A program made the position numbers and the translations under genes. Under the pieces are notes generated by a model. That model ran no database searches and was not told the DNA's origin. It was given only the letters and a program-made list of their open reading frames with translations. A stretch of DNA of 48,451 nt, from the NCBI GenBank assembly GCA_021151695.1, contig JAGKWU010000023.1:1-48451 (forward strand), read 5' to 3'. Below, in pieces: positions 14,530 through 22,067 of the stretch; position 1 is the stretch's first letter; every line of letters begins with the position of its first letter. The stretch comes from Cellvibrionaceae bacterium. GTDB lineage: Bacteria; Pseudomonadota; Gammaproteobacteria; Pseudomonadales; Cellvibrionaceae.

Positions 14530-15945
14530 CTACTTGTGCACACTGGGAAATGTAAAAATCGCTTTGGCTTTGATAAATGAGGAGCTGTTGTTGCTATCGG
14601 TGACCACAAAATAAAATGGCAGTGTACCACCGGTTTTTTCTCCGCGCTCAACCATAGCTACCGAGACGGGCAGGGTGACGATTTCGCCGGGGGCTGCCAT
14701 TAGCTGATAGGATTTTTGTAGTTCCAGTGTTTGATTGTCATCCAATAAAATTTCATAGCGTTGCGCAGCCTGGGTTTTGTTGGTGACTTTCAAGATAAAG
14801 ATGTTAACGACTCTCCCCCTGTTATCTATTTTAAACATATGCCGGTCTTTTGCCACGCTGAGTGACACTGGCTCACGGCTTTGCAAACTGATGGCGAGTA
14901 GCAAAATAGTTGCAACTAATGCGGCCCCATAGGCAAATACCAGCGGGCGGAAAAAACGACGATTGCCACCTTCCTGCTCCCGCTCCGAGGTGTAGCGAAT
15001 AAGGCCTTTGGGGTAATCCATTTTTTCCATGATGGAATCGCAGGCATCTATGCAAGCCCCGCATCCAATGCAATCCATTTGTAGGCCGTTGCGAATATCT
15101 ATGCCTGTCGGGCACACCTGCACACATTGCACGCAGTCGATGCAATCACCCAATCCTGCGGCTTTATGATCGAGTTCCTTTTTGCGTGAACCGCGGCTTT
15201 CTCCACGCGCTACGTCATAGGTAACCACTAATGTGTCTTTATCAAAAATAACGCTCTGGAAGCGCGAGTAGGGACACATATGCAAGCAGACTTGTTCACG
15301 CAACCAGCCAGCGTTGATATAGGTGGCTGCCGCGAAACTGAAAACCCAAAAGCCGGTTTCGTTGAGCCAATCCAGTTGCAGTATTGCAATCCATAATGGT
15401 TTGACGGGAACAAAGTAGCCGATAAAGGCAACGCCTGTCGCAAGGCTGATGGCGAGCCAGGCTCCGTGCTTTAAGCCGCGGCGGATAATTTTATTAAAGG
15501 ACCATCCAGTCTCGTTTAATTTGATGCGCTGGTTGCGATCGCCTTCGGTAATTTTCTCCACCCACATGAAGGCCCAGGTCCAGGTACTTTGCGGGCAGGT
15601 ATAGCCGCACCAGGCGCGGCCTACGAGTACGTTGGATGCCAATAGTCCAACGGCGGCGAGCATGAGTATTGCAGCCAATGCAATAAAGTCCTGCGGCATA
15701 AACGCCGTGCCAAAGATGTAAAACTTTTGACTGTCCAGATCCCACAATACCGCCTGCCGCCCGCCCCAACTCAACCAGGGCGTACCAAAAAAGATCAGCA
15801 CCAAAATACCGGCGAGCTTTATGCGCAAATTGCGGAAGCGGCCAGTAAAGCTTTTGGTCACTATAGATGTTGCAGATTTGCGCGGGGAATTACTGGTGGC
15901 CGCATTGCTGGCAATCAGTTGAACAGGGTGTTGCTGGGCACTCAT
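14530..15945 (-). CDS. ccoG: Cytochrome c oxidase accessory protein CcoG (RdxA/FixG)
   Basis: This 471-residue membrane ferredoxin of the CcoG/FixG family has several membrane segments (around residues 43-60, 85-108, 160-185, 195-215 and 345-365). A CPQSTWTWAFMWVEK segment follows a membrane helix containing WCGYTC. Two cysteine clusters for 4Fe-4S centres are present (CIDCVQCVQVCP and CIGCGACIDACD), with a C-terminal Ig-like domain ending the protein. CcoG assists copper reduction and delivery for cbb3 oxidase assembly. ccoNOP is not in this window, so the gene is detached from its usual operon. The ATG at 15945 gives the expected N-terminus. Confidence 0.93.
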   Translation of the reverse strand: MSAQQHPVQLIASNAATSNSPRKSATSIVTKSFTGRFRNLRIKLAGILVLIFFGTPWLSWGGRQAVLWDLDSQKFYIFGTAFMPQDFIALAAILMLAAVGLLASNVLVGRAWCGYTCPQSTWTWAFMWVEKITEGDRNQRIKLNETGWSFNKIIRRGLKHGAWLAISLATGVAFIGYFVPVKPLWIAILQLDWLNETGFWVFSFAAATYINAGWLREQVCLHMCPYSRFQSVIFDKDTLVVTYDVARGESRGSRKKELDHKAAGLGDCIDCVQCVQVCPTGIDIRNGLQMDCIGCGACIDACDSIMEKMDYPKGLIRYTSEREQEGGNRRFFRPLVFAYGAALVATILLLAISLQSREPVSLSVAKDRHMFKIDNRGRVVNIFILKVTNKTQAAQRYEILLDDNQTLELQKSYQLMAAPGEIVTLPVSVAMVERGEKTGGTLPFYFVVTDSNNSSSFIKAKAIFTFPSVHK

Positions 15946-16173
15946 ATCCGGAATCTCATATGGCGATGGACTTACTATCCTCCAAATGTGATATGCAAAA
16001 CAGATTCAGTTTGGCGAAATAAAACCGGATCAGATGGCGGTGTAGCGACGTGCAATAAATCTGTCACAAAGGCGGTTTAAGCTGCGCCATTTTTGCACAG
16101 ATAGTCACTTTTACTCTTGTTCTGACGTTTTGTCTGGCCGGTTTGTTGCCTGATAGCTCGCCAAAAGTCCTTA

Positions 16174-16203
16174 ACCCGGTAATCTTTCACCCGGTAATCT
16201 TGC
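16174..16203 (+). repeat. Two tandem 15-bp repeats before a start codon
   Basis: ACCCGGTAATCTTTC (16174-16188) and ACCCGGTAATCTTGC (16189-16203) are adjacent direct repeats differing at one base. They end three bases before the ATG of the binding-protein-like gene and occupy the position where a ribosome binding site would be expected, which is otherwise not visible. Confidence 0.75.
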
Positions 16204-16206
16204 ACT

Positions 16207-17061
16207 ATGGTTCATGGTCTTTTGTTTTCCCGTCACACATTGGTTGGGTTCTTTGCCTGCTGTGTGCTCTTAATATTGGGCTTGTGGTCCTGGTTGCTTG
16301 CGCCTCGCCTCGGCCCAGCAACCTTGGGACCTTACAACCATTACCAATGCCAGATTCCGCAGGCCCAGGCGAAGGCTACCTTTAAAGTCATCACGCCCAT
16401 TGCCTATCTTGCGCAAGAGCTGGCTGATGCGCTCTGCCAGCAGGAAATATTGGGGCAAGATTACGCAAAGGTTGAAATTAGTTGGCCGACACGCGACAGC
16501 TTACACGCTGAACAGTTGCTCAATGGCCGCTATGATTTGTTGTGGAATCGTGCCGAGGTGCTGGAAGGATTGGTCCATGACTACGGTCGGCTTTATAGCG
16601 AGATAGTGAAGCTACCGCGCTACTCTGTGTATTTTATTAGCCGCGCAGAACCACCCAGGTTAAGCACGGATTATTTTGCGAGCCACCGCCTTGGTTTGCT
16701 GCAAGACCAACAAAGCTATTCCGGTTATCAATTAGCTATGGTGGCGCTAATGCAAGCGGGTATCCAACCCGGGCCAGAGTTGCTGCGTTTTTATCCTGAT
16801 CGCGCTGCGCAATTATCGGCGCTTGATAAAGGCGATGTGGATGTCATTAGCGGTCTGCCATTTGATGCGGATGGCAAGGCTATATCGGCAGAGCATTTGT
16901 TATTGATTGCCAATCAGGTATCAAGTGGTGGCTGGTTTTTACATAAGTCGTTATTGAAACCGCAGATTCGTTGTCATGTTTTAACCGCGTTACATAGCCA
17001 GGATGTATTACTGGCGCGTATGGGTAAAGCGCAATGGCAAGATCAGGATTGTACGCCATGA
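16207..17061 (+). CDS. Membrane-anchored PhnD/SsuA-like binding protein, putative sensor
   Basis: This 284-residue protein has one N-terminal membrane anchor (about residues 11-31) and a periplasmic body resembling type 2 periplasmic binding proteins of the phosphonate (PhnD-like) class: FKVITPIAYLAQELADAL, LLNGRYDLLW, HRLGLLQDQQSYSGY, DKGDVDVISGLP. No ABC transporter genes are nearby. It overlaps the next gene by four bases (ATGA), so the two products probably work together, and I read it as a ligand-binding input subunit for the downstream membrane regulator-like protein. That role is inference. An in-frame stop at 16195 fixes the 5' limit. Confidence 0.65.
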   Translation: MVHGLLFSRHTLVGFFACCVLLILGLWSWLLAPRLGPATLGPYNHYQCQIPQAQAKATFKVITPIAYLAQELADALCQQEILGQDYAKVEISWPTRDSLHAEQLLNGRYDLLWNRAEVLEGLVHDYGRLYSEIVKLPRYSVYFISRAEPPRLSTDYFASHRLGLLQDQQSYSGYQLAMVALMQAGIQPGPELLRFYPDRAAQLSALDKGDVDVISGLPFDADGKAISAEHLLLIANQVSSGGWFLHKSLLKPQIRCHVLTALHSQDVLLARMGKAQWQDQDCTP

Positions 17062-18260
17062 ATTTCTTTTCTCGTAAAACGGACGCCTTATGGATTTGTT
17101 TTCTCGCCAGTTATCTGTTGGTGATGTGTAGTACTTTGCTAATGCTCCATGGTCTCCTTGCTGACCAGACACAAGCAATGCTTGAACAACAATTGCCCGC
17201 AGCGGTTGAAACTGGTTTGCAGAGTCGGATTAATCGGCCAGGTGAAATCGAACATTTGCTGGCAAAGGTTAACGCCGATTTGCACGATTTGCCGTTGCAA
17301 CAATCTGTCACTCTGGTGGATAAGCTTTGGGTCGTAGTGGATGCGATGGATTCTGAGCCTATGGATGATGAGGCTCACTTGCTCAGCTGGAAAGCGGGCG
17401 ATCAGCAAAGGCGCGTCTGGTATTACTGGGGATTTGATATGGATTGGCCAGCCCTGCATCTTGTCTCTGTTCTAGGTGCGCTGATACTGACCGGGTTTTA
17501 TTATCTATTTCCCCGCCCTCTCTCTGAATTGCATCGGCGCTGGTTCAGTTGGTTGCTCTCTCAAGGCGAATCGCGTTCTCAGGCGAAACTGTTGACGGCG
17601 GATTTAGCCCAGCCTTTATCTCCACTCGCTGGTCCCTGGCTTGAGCAGCTGGTTTTGCTCCTGCCATTTGCAGATGCCCTTGTGCTGGCGCGGTCTGCCG
17701 CTGATGAAAATCTTGAATTGAAAGCATTGCCCTGGCTATTGGCAAGCTGGCGACAGCAGCCTTATCAGGTTGCGATAGCCATTAATGTTGCCAAGGCGAA
17801 TGCATGTCTGGAATTTGATCTTGCCCGGCAGCAACTGTGGGTGCATGGTATTTGTATCAATGTTGCACAGACGCCGCTCTTTTATTATCTGTGGTATGCG
17901 TTGCAGCGTGAGGTGGGCGAGGGCTGGCTGCTAAATCCGTCGAGCCAACAGGCGGATATGGTTACTGCCAAATCACTGGTTGTATTGATGCGAAAATATG
18001 GCGGCCATCCCAAAGCTATTGCTGAGCTGGAGGAGCATGGTTTACGTGCAAAAACCATCGACCAGAATCGCAGTAAAATAAAAGATGCCTTTTGTGCAGT
18101 GTTGGGCGAGGAACTGGCAGTGCAACTGTTATTTGAAAGTGAAAAGGACAGGCGAACAGGCCGCTCGCGTTACCGATTGGCTCGGGCTGTTCCCGTCAGT
18201 ATTCTGAATCGTGCAATGGACACTTCTGACTGCCTGAATTTATCTGCAATCAGCATTTGA
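17058..18260 (+). CDS. Membrane protein with C-terminal winged-helix-like domain, putative regulator
   Basis: This 400-residue protein has two membrane segments (about residues 11-33 and 130-152) enclosing a ~95-residue periplasmic loop, then a cytoplasmic part. The last ~130 residues resemble an OmpR-type winged helix in layout: FDLARQQLWVHGICINV, then PLFYYLWYALQRE, a helix KTIDQNRSKIKDAF in the recognition position, and a terminal GRSRYRLARA hairpin. The topology is the reverse of ToxR/CadC, where the DNA-binding domain is N-terminal. The start is the ATG at 17058, overlapping the upstream stop; an earlier start at 17034 would lie inside that gene. I see no enzymatic motifs. The winged-helix assignment is tentative. 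Confidence 0.6.
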   Translation: MNFFSRKTDALWICFLASYLLVMCSTLLMLHGLLADQTQAMLEQQLPAAVETGLQSRINRPGEIEHLLAKVNADLHDLPLQQSVTLVDKLWVVVDAMDSEPMDDEAHLLSWKAGDQQRRVWYYWGFDMDWPALHLVSVLGALILTGFYYLFPRPLSELHRRWFSWLLSQGESRSQAKLLTADLAQPLSPLAGPWLEQLVLLLPFADALVLARSAADENLELKALPWLLASWRQQPYQVAIAINVAKANACLEFDLARQQLWVHGICINVAQTPLFYYLWYALQREVGEGWLLNPSSQQADMVTAKSLVVLMRKYGGHPKAIAELEEHGLRAKTIDQNRSKIKDAFCAVLGEELAVQLLFESEKDRRTGRSRYRLARAVPVSILNRAMDTSDCLNLSAISI

Positions 18261-18392
18261 GATATCTCCACGCGGTATAGAGATATCTTTTTCACCCGAT
18301 TGTCATTCCAACTGGCGACATTGGAGCGACCTGTGGAGCACTCAGTATTGCTTCAACACAGGTTTCTTTATTAATTGCCAGTAGGAAATCTT

Positions 18393-19409
18393 ATGTCTCG
18401 CCTGTTGAAATCTCGCACGCTAGTTAAAACCCTCATATTAGCGGCCAGTGTCGCTGCGGCTATTCCGGCATCTGCCTTGAATATTCTTATTACCAACGAT
18501 GATGGTTGGAATACCGAAAATATTAAAGCGCTCAAAGTCGCCCTTAAAAATGCCGGCCACCAGGTTATTTTGTCGACGCCGTGCGGCAACCAGAGTGGCA
18601 AGGGTGGTTCTATCAGTTTTTTAAAAGCGGTGCGCGTGGATAACAGCCGCAGTACCGATAGCGAATATTGCATTGGCGATGTGGATTCGAGTTTGAGCTT
18701 CGCCAAATATGTTGAAGGCACGCCCTTGATGTCTGCTGTTTACGGCATCGACGTTGCCGCAAAAGATACCTGGGGCTCCGTACCCGACCTGGTTATTTCA
18801 GGCCCCAATGAGGGCAATAACCTCGGTTATCTCAATAACAGCTCCGGTACTCTGGGCGCGGCCATGATATCGGCAGTACGCGGTATTCCTGCCATCGCAG
18901 TCAGTGCTTATTCCAGCGATGCCACTAACGCCGTTCTGGTTGCCAAGGTGGTTGTTGATTTGGTTAAACAGCTCGAAGCGGCGCGTCAGCCCGGCCGTCC
19001 GTTGTTGCCTGCATTCACCGGATTAAATGTAAATACTCCAAAAGATATGGTGAATCCCCGTGGTTATAAATTTACCGAAATAGGTTGGAACGGTGGTGGT
19101 GCGGATATCAAATTCAGCAAGAGCCTGGCAGACGACCCTGTATCCGCTGCCTATCTCGCACAAGGTATTGCCGCTGCAACCGGCGTGGATATGGCAACAG
19201 CGGCGAGCATCGTTAAACAAAAATACACGGGGGCAATGGGTATTAGTTTTGATACCAGCGGCACTCTGGTTGCTGACACTGATGACATGAGTGAAGGCGT
19301 TGCACTGCAAGCAGGTTACATCACCATCAGCACGTTTGATGCGCAAATACAGGCCAGTCAGGCCAAGACGGCAGTCACTCGTCTTAAATTGCAAAGCCTG
19401 CTCAAGTAA
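18393..19409 (+). CDS. Exported SurE-like 5'/3'-nucleotidase
   Basis: This ~338-residue SurE-family protein carries family motifs: LNILITNDDGW (metal-binding Asp-Asp), an Asn-Gln-Ser metal site (CGNQSGKGG), SGPNEGNNLG, and SGTLGAAMISAVRGIPAIAVS. SurE is a metal-dependent nucleoside monophosphatase, normally cytoplasmic and ~250 aa. This one has a signal peptide (cleavage near ASA-LN) and a C-terminal extension of ~70 residues, so it should act in the periplasm, perhaps salvaging external nucleotides. AGGA before the ATG at 18393 supports that start over the in-frame TTG at 18375. It is followed by a lipoprotein gene after 9 bp, forming an operon. Confidence 0.82.
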   Translation: MSRLLKSRTLVKTLILAASVAAAIPASALNILITNDDGWNTENIKALKVALKNAGHQVILSTPCGNQSGKGGSISFLKAVRVDNSRSTDSEYCIGDVDSSLSFAKYVEGTPLMSAVYGIDVAAKDTWGSVPDLVISGPNEGNNLGYLNNSSGTLGAAMISAVRGIPAIAVSAYSSDATNAVLVAKVVVDLVKQLEAARQPGRPLLPAFTGLNVNTPKDMVNPRGYKFTEIGWNGGGADIKFSKSLADDPVSAAYLAQGIAAATGVDMATAASIVKQKYTGAMGISFDTSGTLVADTDDMSEGVALQAGYITISTFDAQIQASQAKTAVTRLKLQSLLK

Positions 19410-19418
19410 GGGGATGTT

Positions 19419-20054
19419 ATGAAAGCCAAACTTATTCCCTTGTTATGTGTCCTCGGGTTGCTGACTGCTTGCGGTGGCGATAAAAAAGATCGCTACGATT
19501 TTGCACAGATCGCCGGTGCTTATCAGGTTGCATTTGATGATGCCTCCAAAGGACCGCTGCAAGTTACGGTGTATCTTGTGGATCGCAATAACAGCCTCTT
19601 ATTGATTCGCGACACGCGCGATAAACTCACCCTGTCAAAAGGCACTCTAAATGAAACCACGGGCGCTATCCATTTTTCAGATGGCAGCAGTTGCAGTGAC
19701 AAGGCCACCGCATTGGGCTGCTCAATCAATGGCACCAGTGTAGATATCCCGGTCATAACAACCAGCGCAACGAGCCTGGTAAGCCTTGCCGGTAATTATG
19801 AGTTTGTCAGTGGAGGCCAGTTGTACAAACTCACTATTGCGGGCGACGGAAAAATCACCGGTACAACGCCCTGCAGCTTTAGCGGCCAACTTGCGCAAAA
19901 CAACTTGCCATCGCTGAATATCATCCAACTGAGTGATTGCAGTGGAAAGAATGTTTCAGGTGTTGTTGTGCAAGAGCAGGTCGATACAAAAACTCCGGTA
20001 CTGGAGGTTTATTTGCCGGACTCAGATCTGGGCGGAGTTTGGATATTGCAGTAA
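19419..20054 (+). CDS. Lipoprotein, unknown function
   Basis: This 211-residue lipoprotein has signal peptide MKAKLIPLLCVLGLLTAC with Cys18 as acylation site, followed by GGDKKD. The rest consists of two similar beta-rich halves (IAGAYQVAFDDA and LAGNYEFVSGGQ each start one), suggesting a duplicated small beta-barrel or lipocalin-like domain. The Cys pairs CSDKATALGC and C...SGQ...C could form disulphides. It is co-transcribed with the exported SurE gene, so it may be a periplasmic partner. The family is not recognised. Confidence 0.7.
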   Translation: MKAKLIPLLCVLGLLTACGGDKKDRYDFAQIAGAYQVAFDDASKGPLQVTVYLVDRNNSLLLIRDTRDKLTLSKGTLNETTGAIHFSDGSSCSDKATALGCSINGTSVDIPVITTSATSLVSLAGNYEFVSGGQLYKLTIAGDGKITGTTPCSFSGQLAQNNLPSLNIIQLSDCSGKNVSGVVVQEQVDTKTPVLEVYLPDSDLGGVWILQ

Positions 20055-20090
20055 TGGATCAAATATTTTTCAGGTTTATTTACATAAAAG

Positions 20091-20112
20091 CCCCGACCAT
20101 CTTTGGTCGGGG
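20091..20112 (-). terminator. Intrinsic terminator of msrAB
   Basis: CCCCGACC-atcttt-GGTCGGGG is a perfect 8-bp GC-rich hairpin. On the minus strand it is followed by CTTTTATG, so it fits as the terminator of the leftward Msr gene ending at 20132; it may also block the rightward lipoprotein transcript. Confidence 0.75.
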
Positions 20113-20131
20113 TAGGGGCGGGGTCGCTACT

Positions 20132-21418
20132 TTACTTCAACGCTGATCCGCGCGGTACAAAATCCAATACGGTGGCGTTAATGCAATAGCGCGGTTTACC
20201 GTCCGGGCCGTCATCGAACATGTGTCCCAAATGCACGCCGGAAACTTTTGCGCGAATTTCGATACGTTTCATACCGAAGCTATTGTCCGGTTTTTCAATC
20301 ACCGAGCCATCGACTGGCTTGGTGAAGGATAGCCATCCACTACCAGAGTTGAAGCGGTCGCGCGTGTCAAACAAAGGAGCACCGCTCAATTTATCAACAA
20401 AAATGCCATCCGGAGTGTTTTTGAAAATTTCGTACTGTTTGCAATAACGGGCATCTGTACTTTCTTCAAACGCAACCTTATAGGCTTCTGTGTCACCGAG
20501 CTTGAATTTTCCCAGCAGTAAATAGAATTGTTCCGAGCTCATATAGCCTTGGCGACCAAATACCTCTTTACCATCTTGCAACAGAATAATGGTGGGCGTG
20601 GCCCATGTGGGTGTTTTTAAACTCAAACCACTTAACTGGCTGGCGAAACGAAAATCCATGGGGATATCGCCTTTGTAGCCCTGCGCAACATCGGCTTTGA
20701 ATTTTTTGCAGTAGGGGCAAAAATCCTCAGCATCTATAACCAATATATGTTTGCCTTTTAGCAAGGCGGAATTATCGACAACGGGTGTTGAGGCCTTATC
20801 GCTGTCTTCAAAACGTACACCGGTGGAATGGTCCGGGCAGTAGCCATTCGGATTTTTGGCGAGATAATCCTGATGATATTTTTCAGCTGGGTAGAACTTT
20901 GTCAGGGGTTTGATTTTGGTGGTGATTGCACCGTAGCCCGCTTTGGTTAACAGGGTTTGATAGGTATTCAACACCTGCTGTGCAGTATCTGCCTGGGCTT
21001 TGGTGCCCGTTAAAATAATGGAGCGATATTGTGTGCCTATGTCATTACCCTGACGATTCAATTGCGTTGGATCGTGCATTTCAAAATAGCGTTTGAGCAA
21101 TTTATCCAGGCTAACCACTTTGGGGTTGTAGGTGATTTGTACGACTTCGGCATAGTTGTTTGGATTGTTTTTATTGGATCTCTCTGAGATCGCCTCGTAA
21201 TTCGGTTCAACACCACTGCCATCCGCATAACCGGACACGGCATCCACCACGCCATTGATAGCCTCAAAACGCTTTTCGACTCCCCAAAAGCAGCCTGCGC
21301 CCACCACGATGGTTTCCAGGTTGCGAGTCATCGGCATATCGCCGGTTTCTGCACGCGCACCGCTTCCCAATAAAAAAGTTAAACAAATAAGGGCTTTAAA
21401 AAGTCGGGATAGACACAT
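20132..21418 (-). CDS. msrAB: MsrA-thioredoxin-MsrB fusion methionine sulfoxide reductase
   Basis: This 428-residue exported three-domain protein begins with a signal peptide (cleavage after ARA). The MsrA domain spans ~35-195, with active-site GCFWG (Cys43) and KYHQDYL. A thioredoxin-like domain at ~215-325 has a CPYC redox motif (~233-236) and the cis-Pro segment TWATPTI. The MsrB domain covers ~325-425, with FNSGSGWLSF, HLGHMFDDGP and catalytic Cys in RYCINA (~411). The zinc-binding CxxC pairs of many MsrB proteins are absent. It reduces both epimers of methionine sulfoxide in the periplasm; the internal thioredoxin domain would recycle the active sites. In Neisseria PilB the thioredoxin domain is N-terminal, so this order is different. 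Confidence 0.9.
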   Translation of the reverse strand: MCLSRLFKALICLTFLLGSGARAETGDMPMTRNLETIVVGAGCFWGVEKRFEAINGVVDAVSGYADGSGVEPNYEAISERSNKNNPNNYAEVVQITYNPKVVSLDKLLKRYFEMHDPTQLNRQGNDIGTQYRSIILTGTKAQADTAQQVLNTYQTLLTKAGYGAITTKIKPLTKFYPAEKYHQDYLAKNPNGYCPDHSTGVRFEDSDKASTPVVDNSALLKGKHILVIDAEDFCPYCKKFKADVAQGYKGDIPMDFRFASQLSGLSLKTPTWATPTIILLQDGKEVFGRQGYMSSEQFYLLLGKFKLGDTEAYKVAFEESTDARYCKQYEIFKNTPDGIFVDKLSGAPLFDTRDRFNSGSGWLSFTKPVDGSVIEKPDNSFGMKRIEIRAKVSGVHLGHMFDDGPDGKPRYCINATVLDFVPRGSALK

Positions 21419-21618
21419 AGCTGCCTCGCTAATTCGGGATTTACCAATAACCAGGGCATTTAGCCCCGCGTCCTATCTAATGGAGTCATCAAAAGGTGTT
21501 TTGTTACAGGTTTGATATTTTACTTTCCGCGGGATGGATAAAAATAAAGCCTTGGGATCTTGCCAGTGGTGGGTATAGACGTTCAGTGGCGGGGGGTAGA
21601 ATAAATGAACACAGGATA

Positions 21619-21645
21619 TTTAAGTAATAGGCGATGTTGGTCGCC
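21619..21645 (+). promoter_or_regulatory. Shared upstream element, copy 1 (before PilZ gene)
   Basis: TTTAAGTAATAGGCG-5nt-GGTCGCC occurs here and again at 36114-36140 upstream of flgM, with the same spacing. The GGCGA/TCGCC arms can form a hairpin. The downstream parts of the two leaders also resemble each other (GGCATTTATTCAGGG here, GGCATTCACTCAGGA there). It could be a flagellar-sigma promoter or a structured 5' UTR. Confidence 0.6.
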
Positions 21646-21680
21646 CTATTATTAATGGGCATTTATTCAGGGCTTATATC

Positions 21681-22046
21681 ATGCGTTACCAGAGTCGTAT
21701 TCCATTTCGTTCGATTTTTCGGGTTAAGGTTTGCAACCCCAAAAATGACCAGTTGATTGGTTATGTAGGAGACGTTTCGGAAGGAGGCCTCAAGCTGCTG
21801 AGTGACGCAGCGGTAGCGCCGGATACGCTAATAAATCTGCGTTTGAAGATGCGCGTGCGTGAGGATGAGATATTGCAGTTAGACGTGGTCGTCAAGTGCA
21901 AGTGGTCGCGCTTTAACGCGAAAACTGGCTATGTGGAGTCGGGCTGCGTCCTTGAACAGCCCAGTACGGAGTTTGCGGCCTTGGTGGAGAATATGCGCGT
22001 GTTGCGCGCTCGCCAGGATCGGTTGGAACTGCCGGAACCTAATTAA
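21681..22046 (+). CDS. PilZ-domain protein beside the flagellar block
   Basis: This 121-residue single-domain PilZ protein has the arginine motif RIPFR (residues 6-10) and DVSEGG (residues ~30-35), a good match to the D-x-S-x-x-G cyclic di-GMP-binding loop. It converges with flhA with a 21-bp gap, and its upstream sequence shares an element with flgM. That suggests a c-di-GMP effector for lateral motility, analogous in role to YcgR but lacking the YcgR N-terminal domain. The role is inference; the domain call is firm. Confidence 0.85.
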   Translation: MRYQSRIPFRSIFRVKVCNPKNDQLIGYVGDVSEGGLKLLSDAAVAPDTLINLRLKMRVREDEILQLDVVVKCKWSRFNAKTGYVESGCVLEQPSTEFAALVENMRVLRARQDRLELPEPN

Positions 22047-22067
22047 TCGACATTAGCCTGGCAGGGA

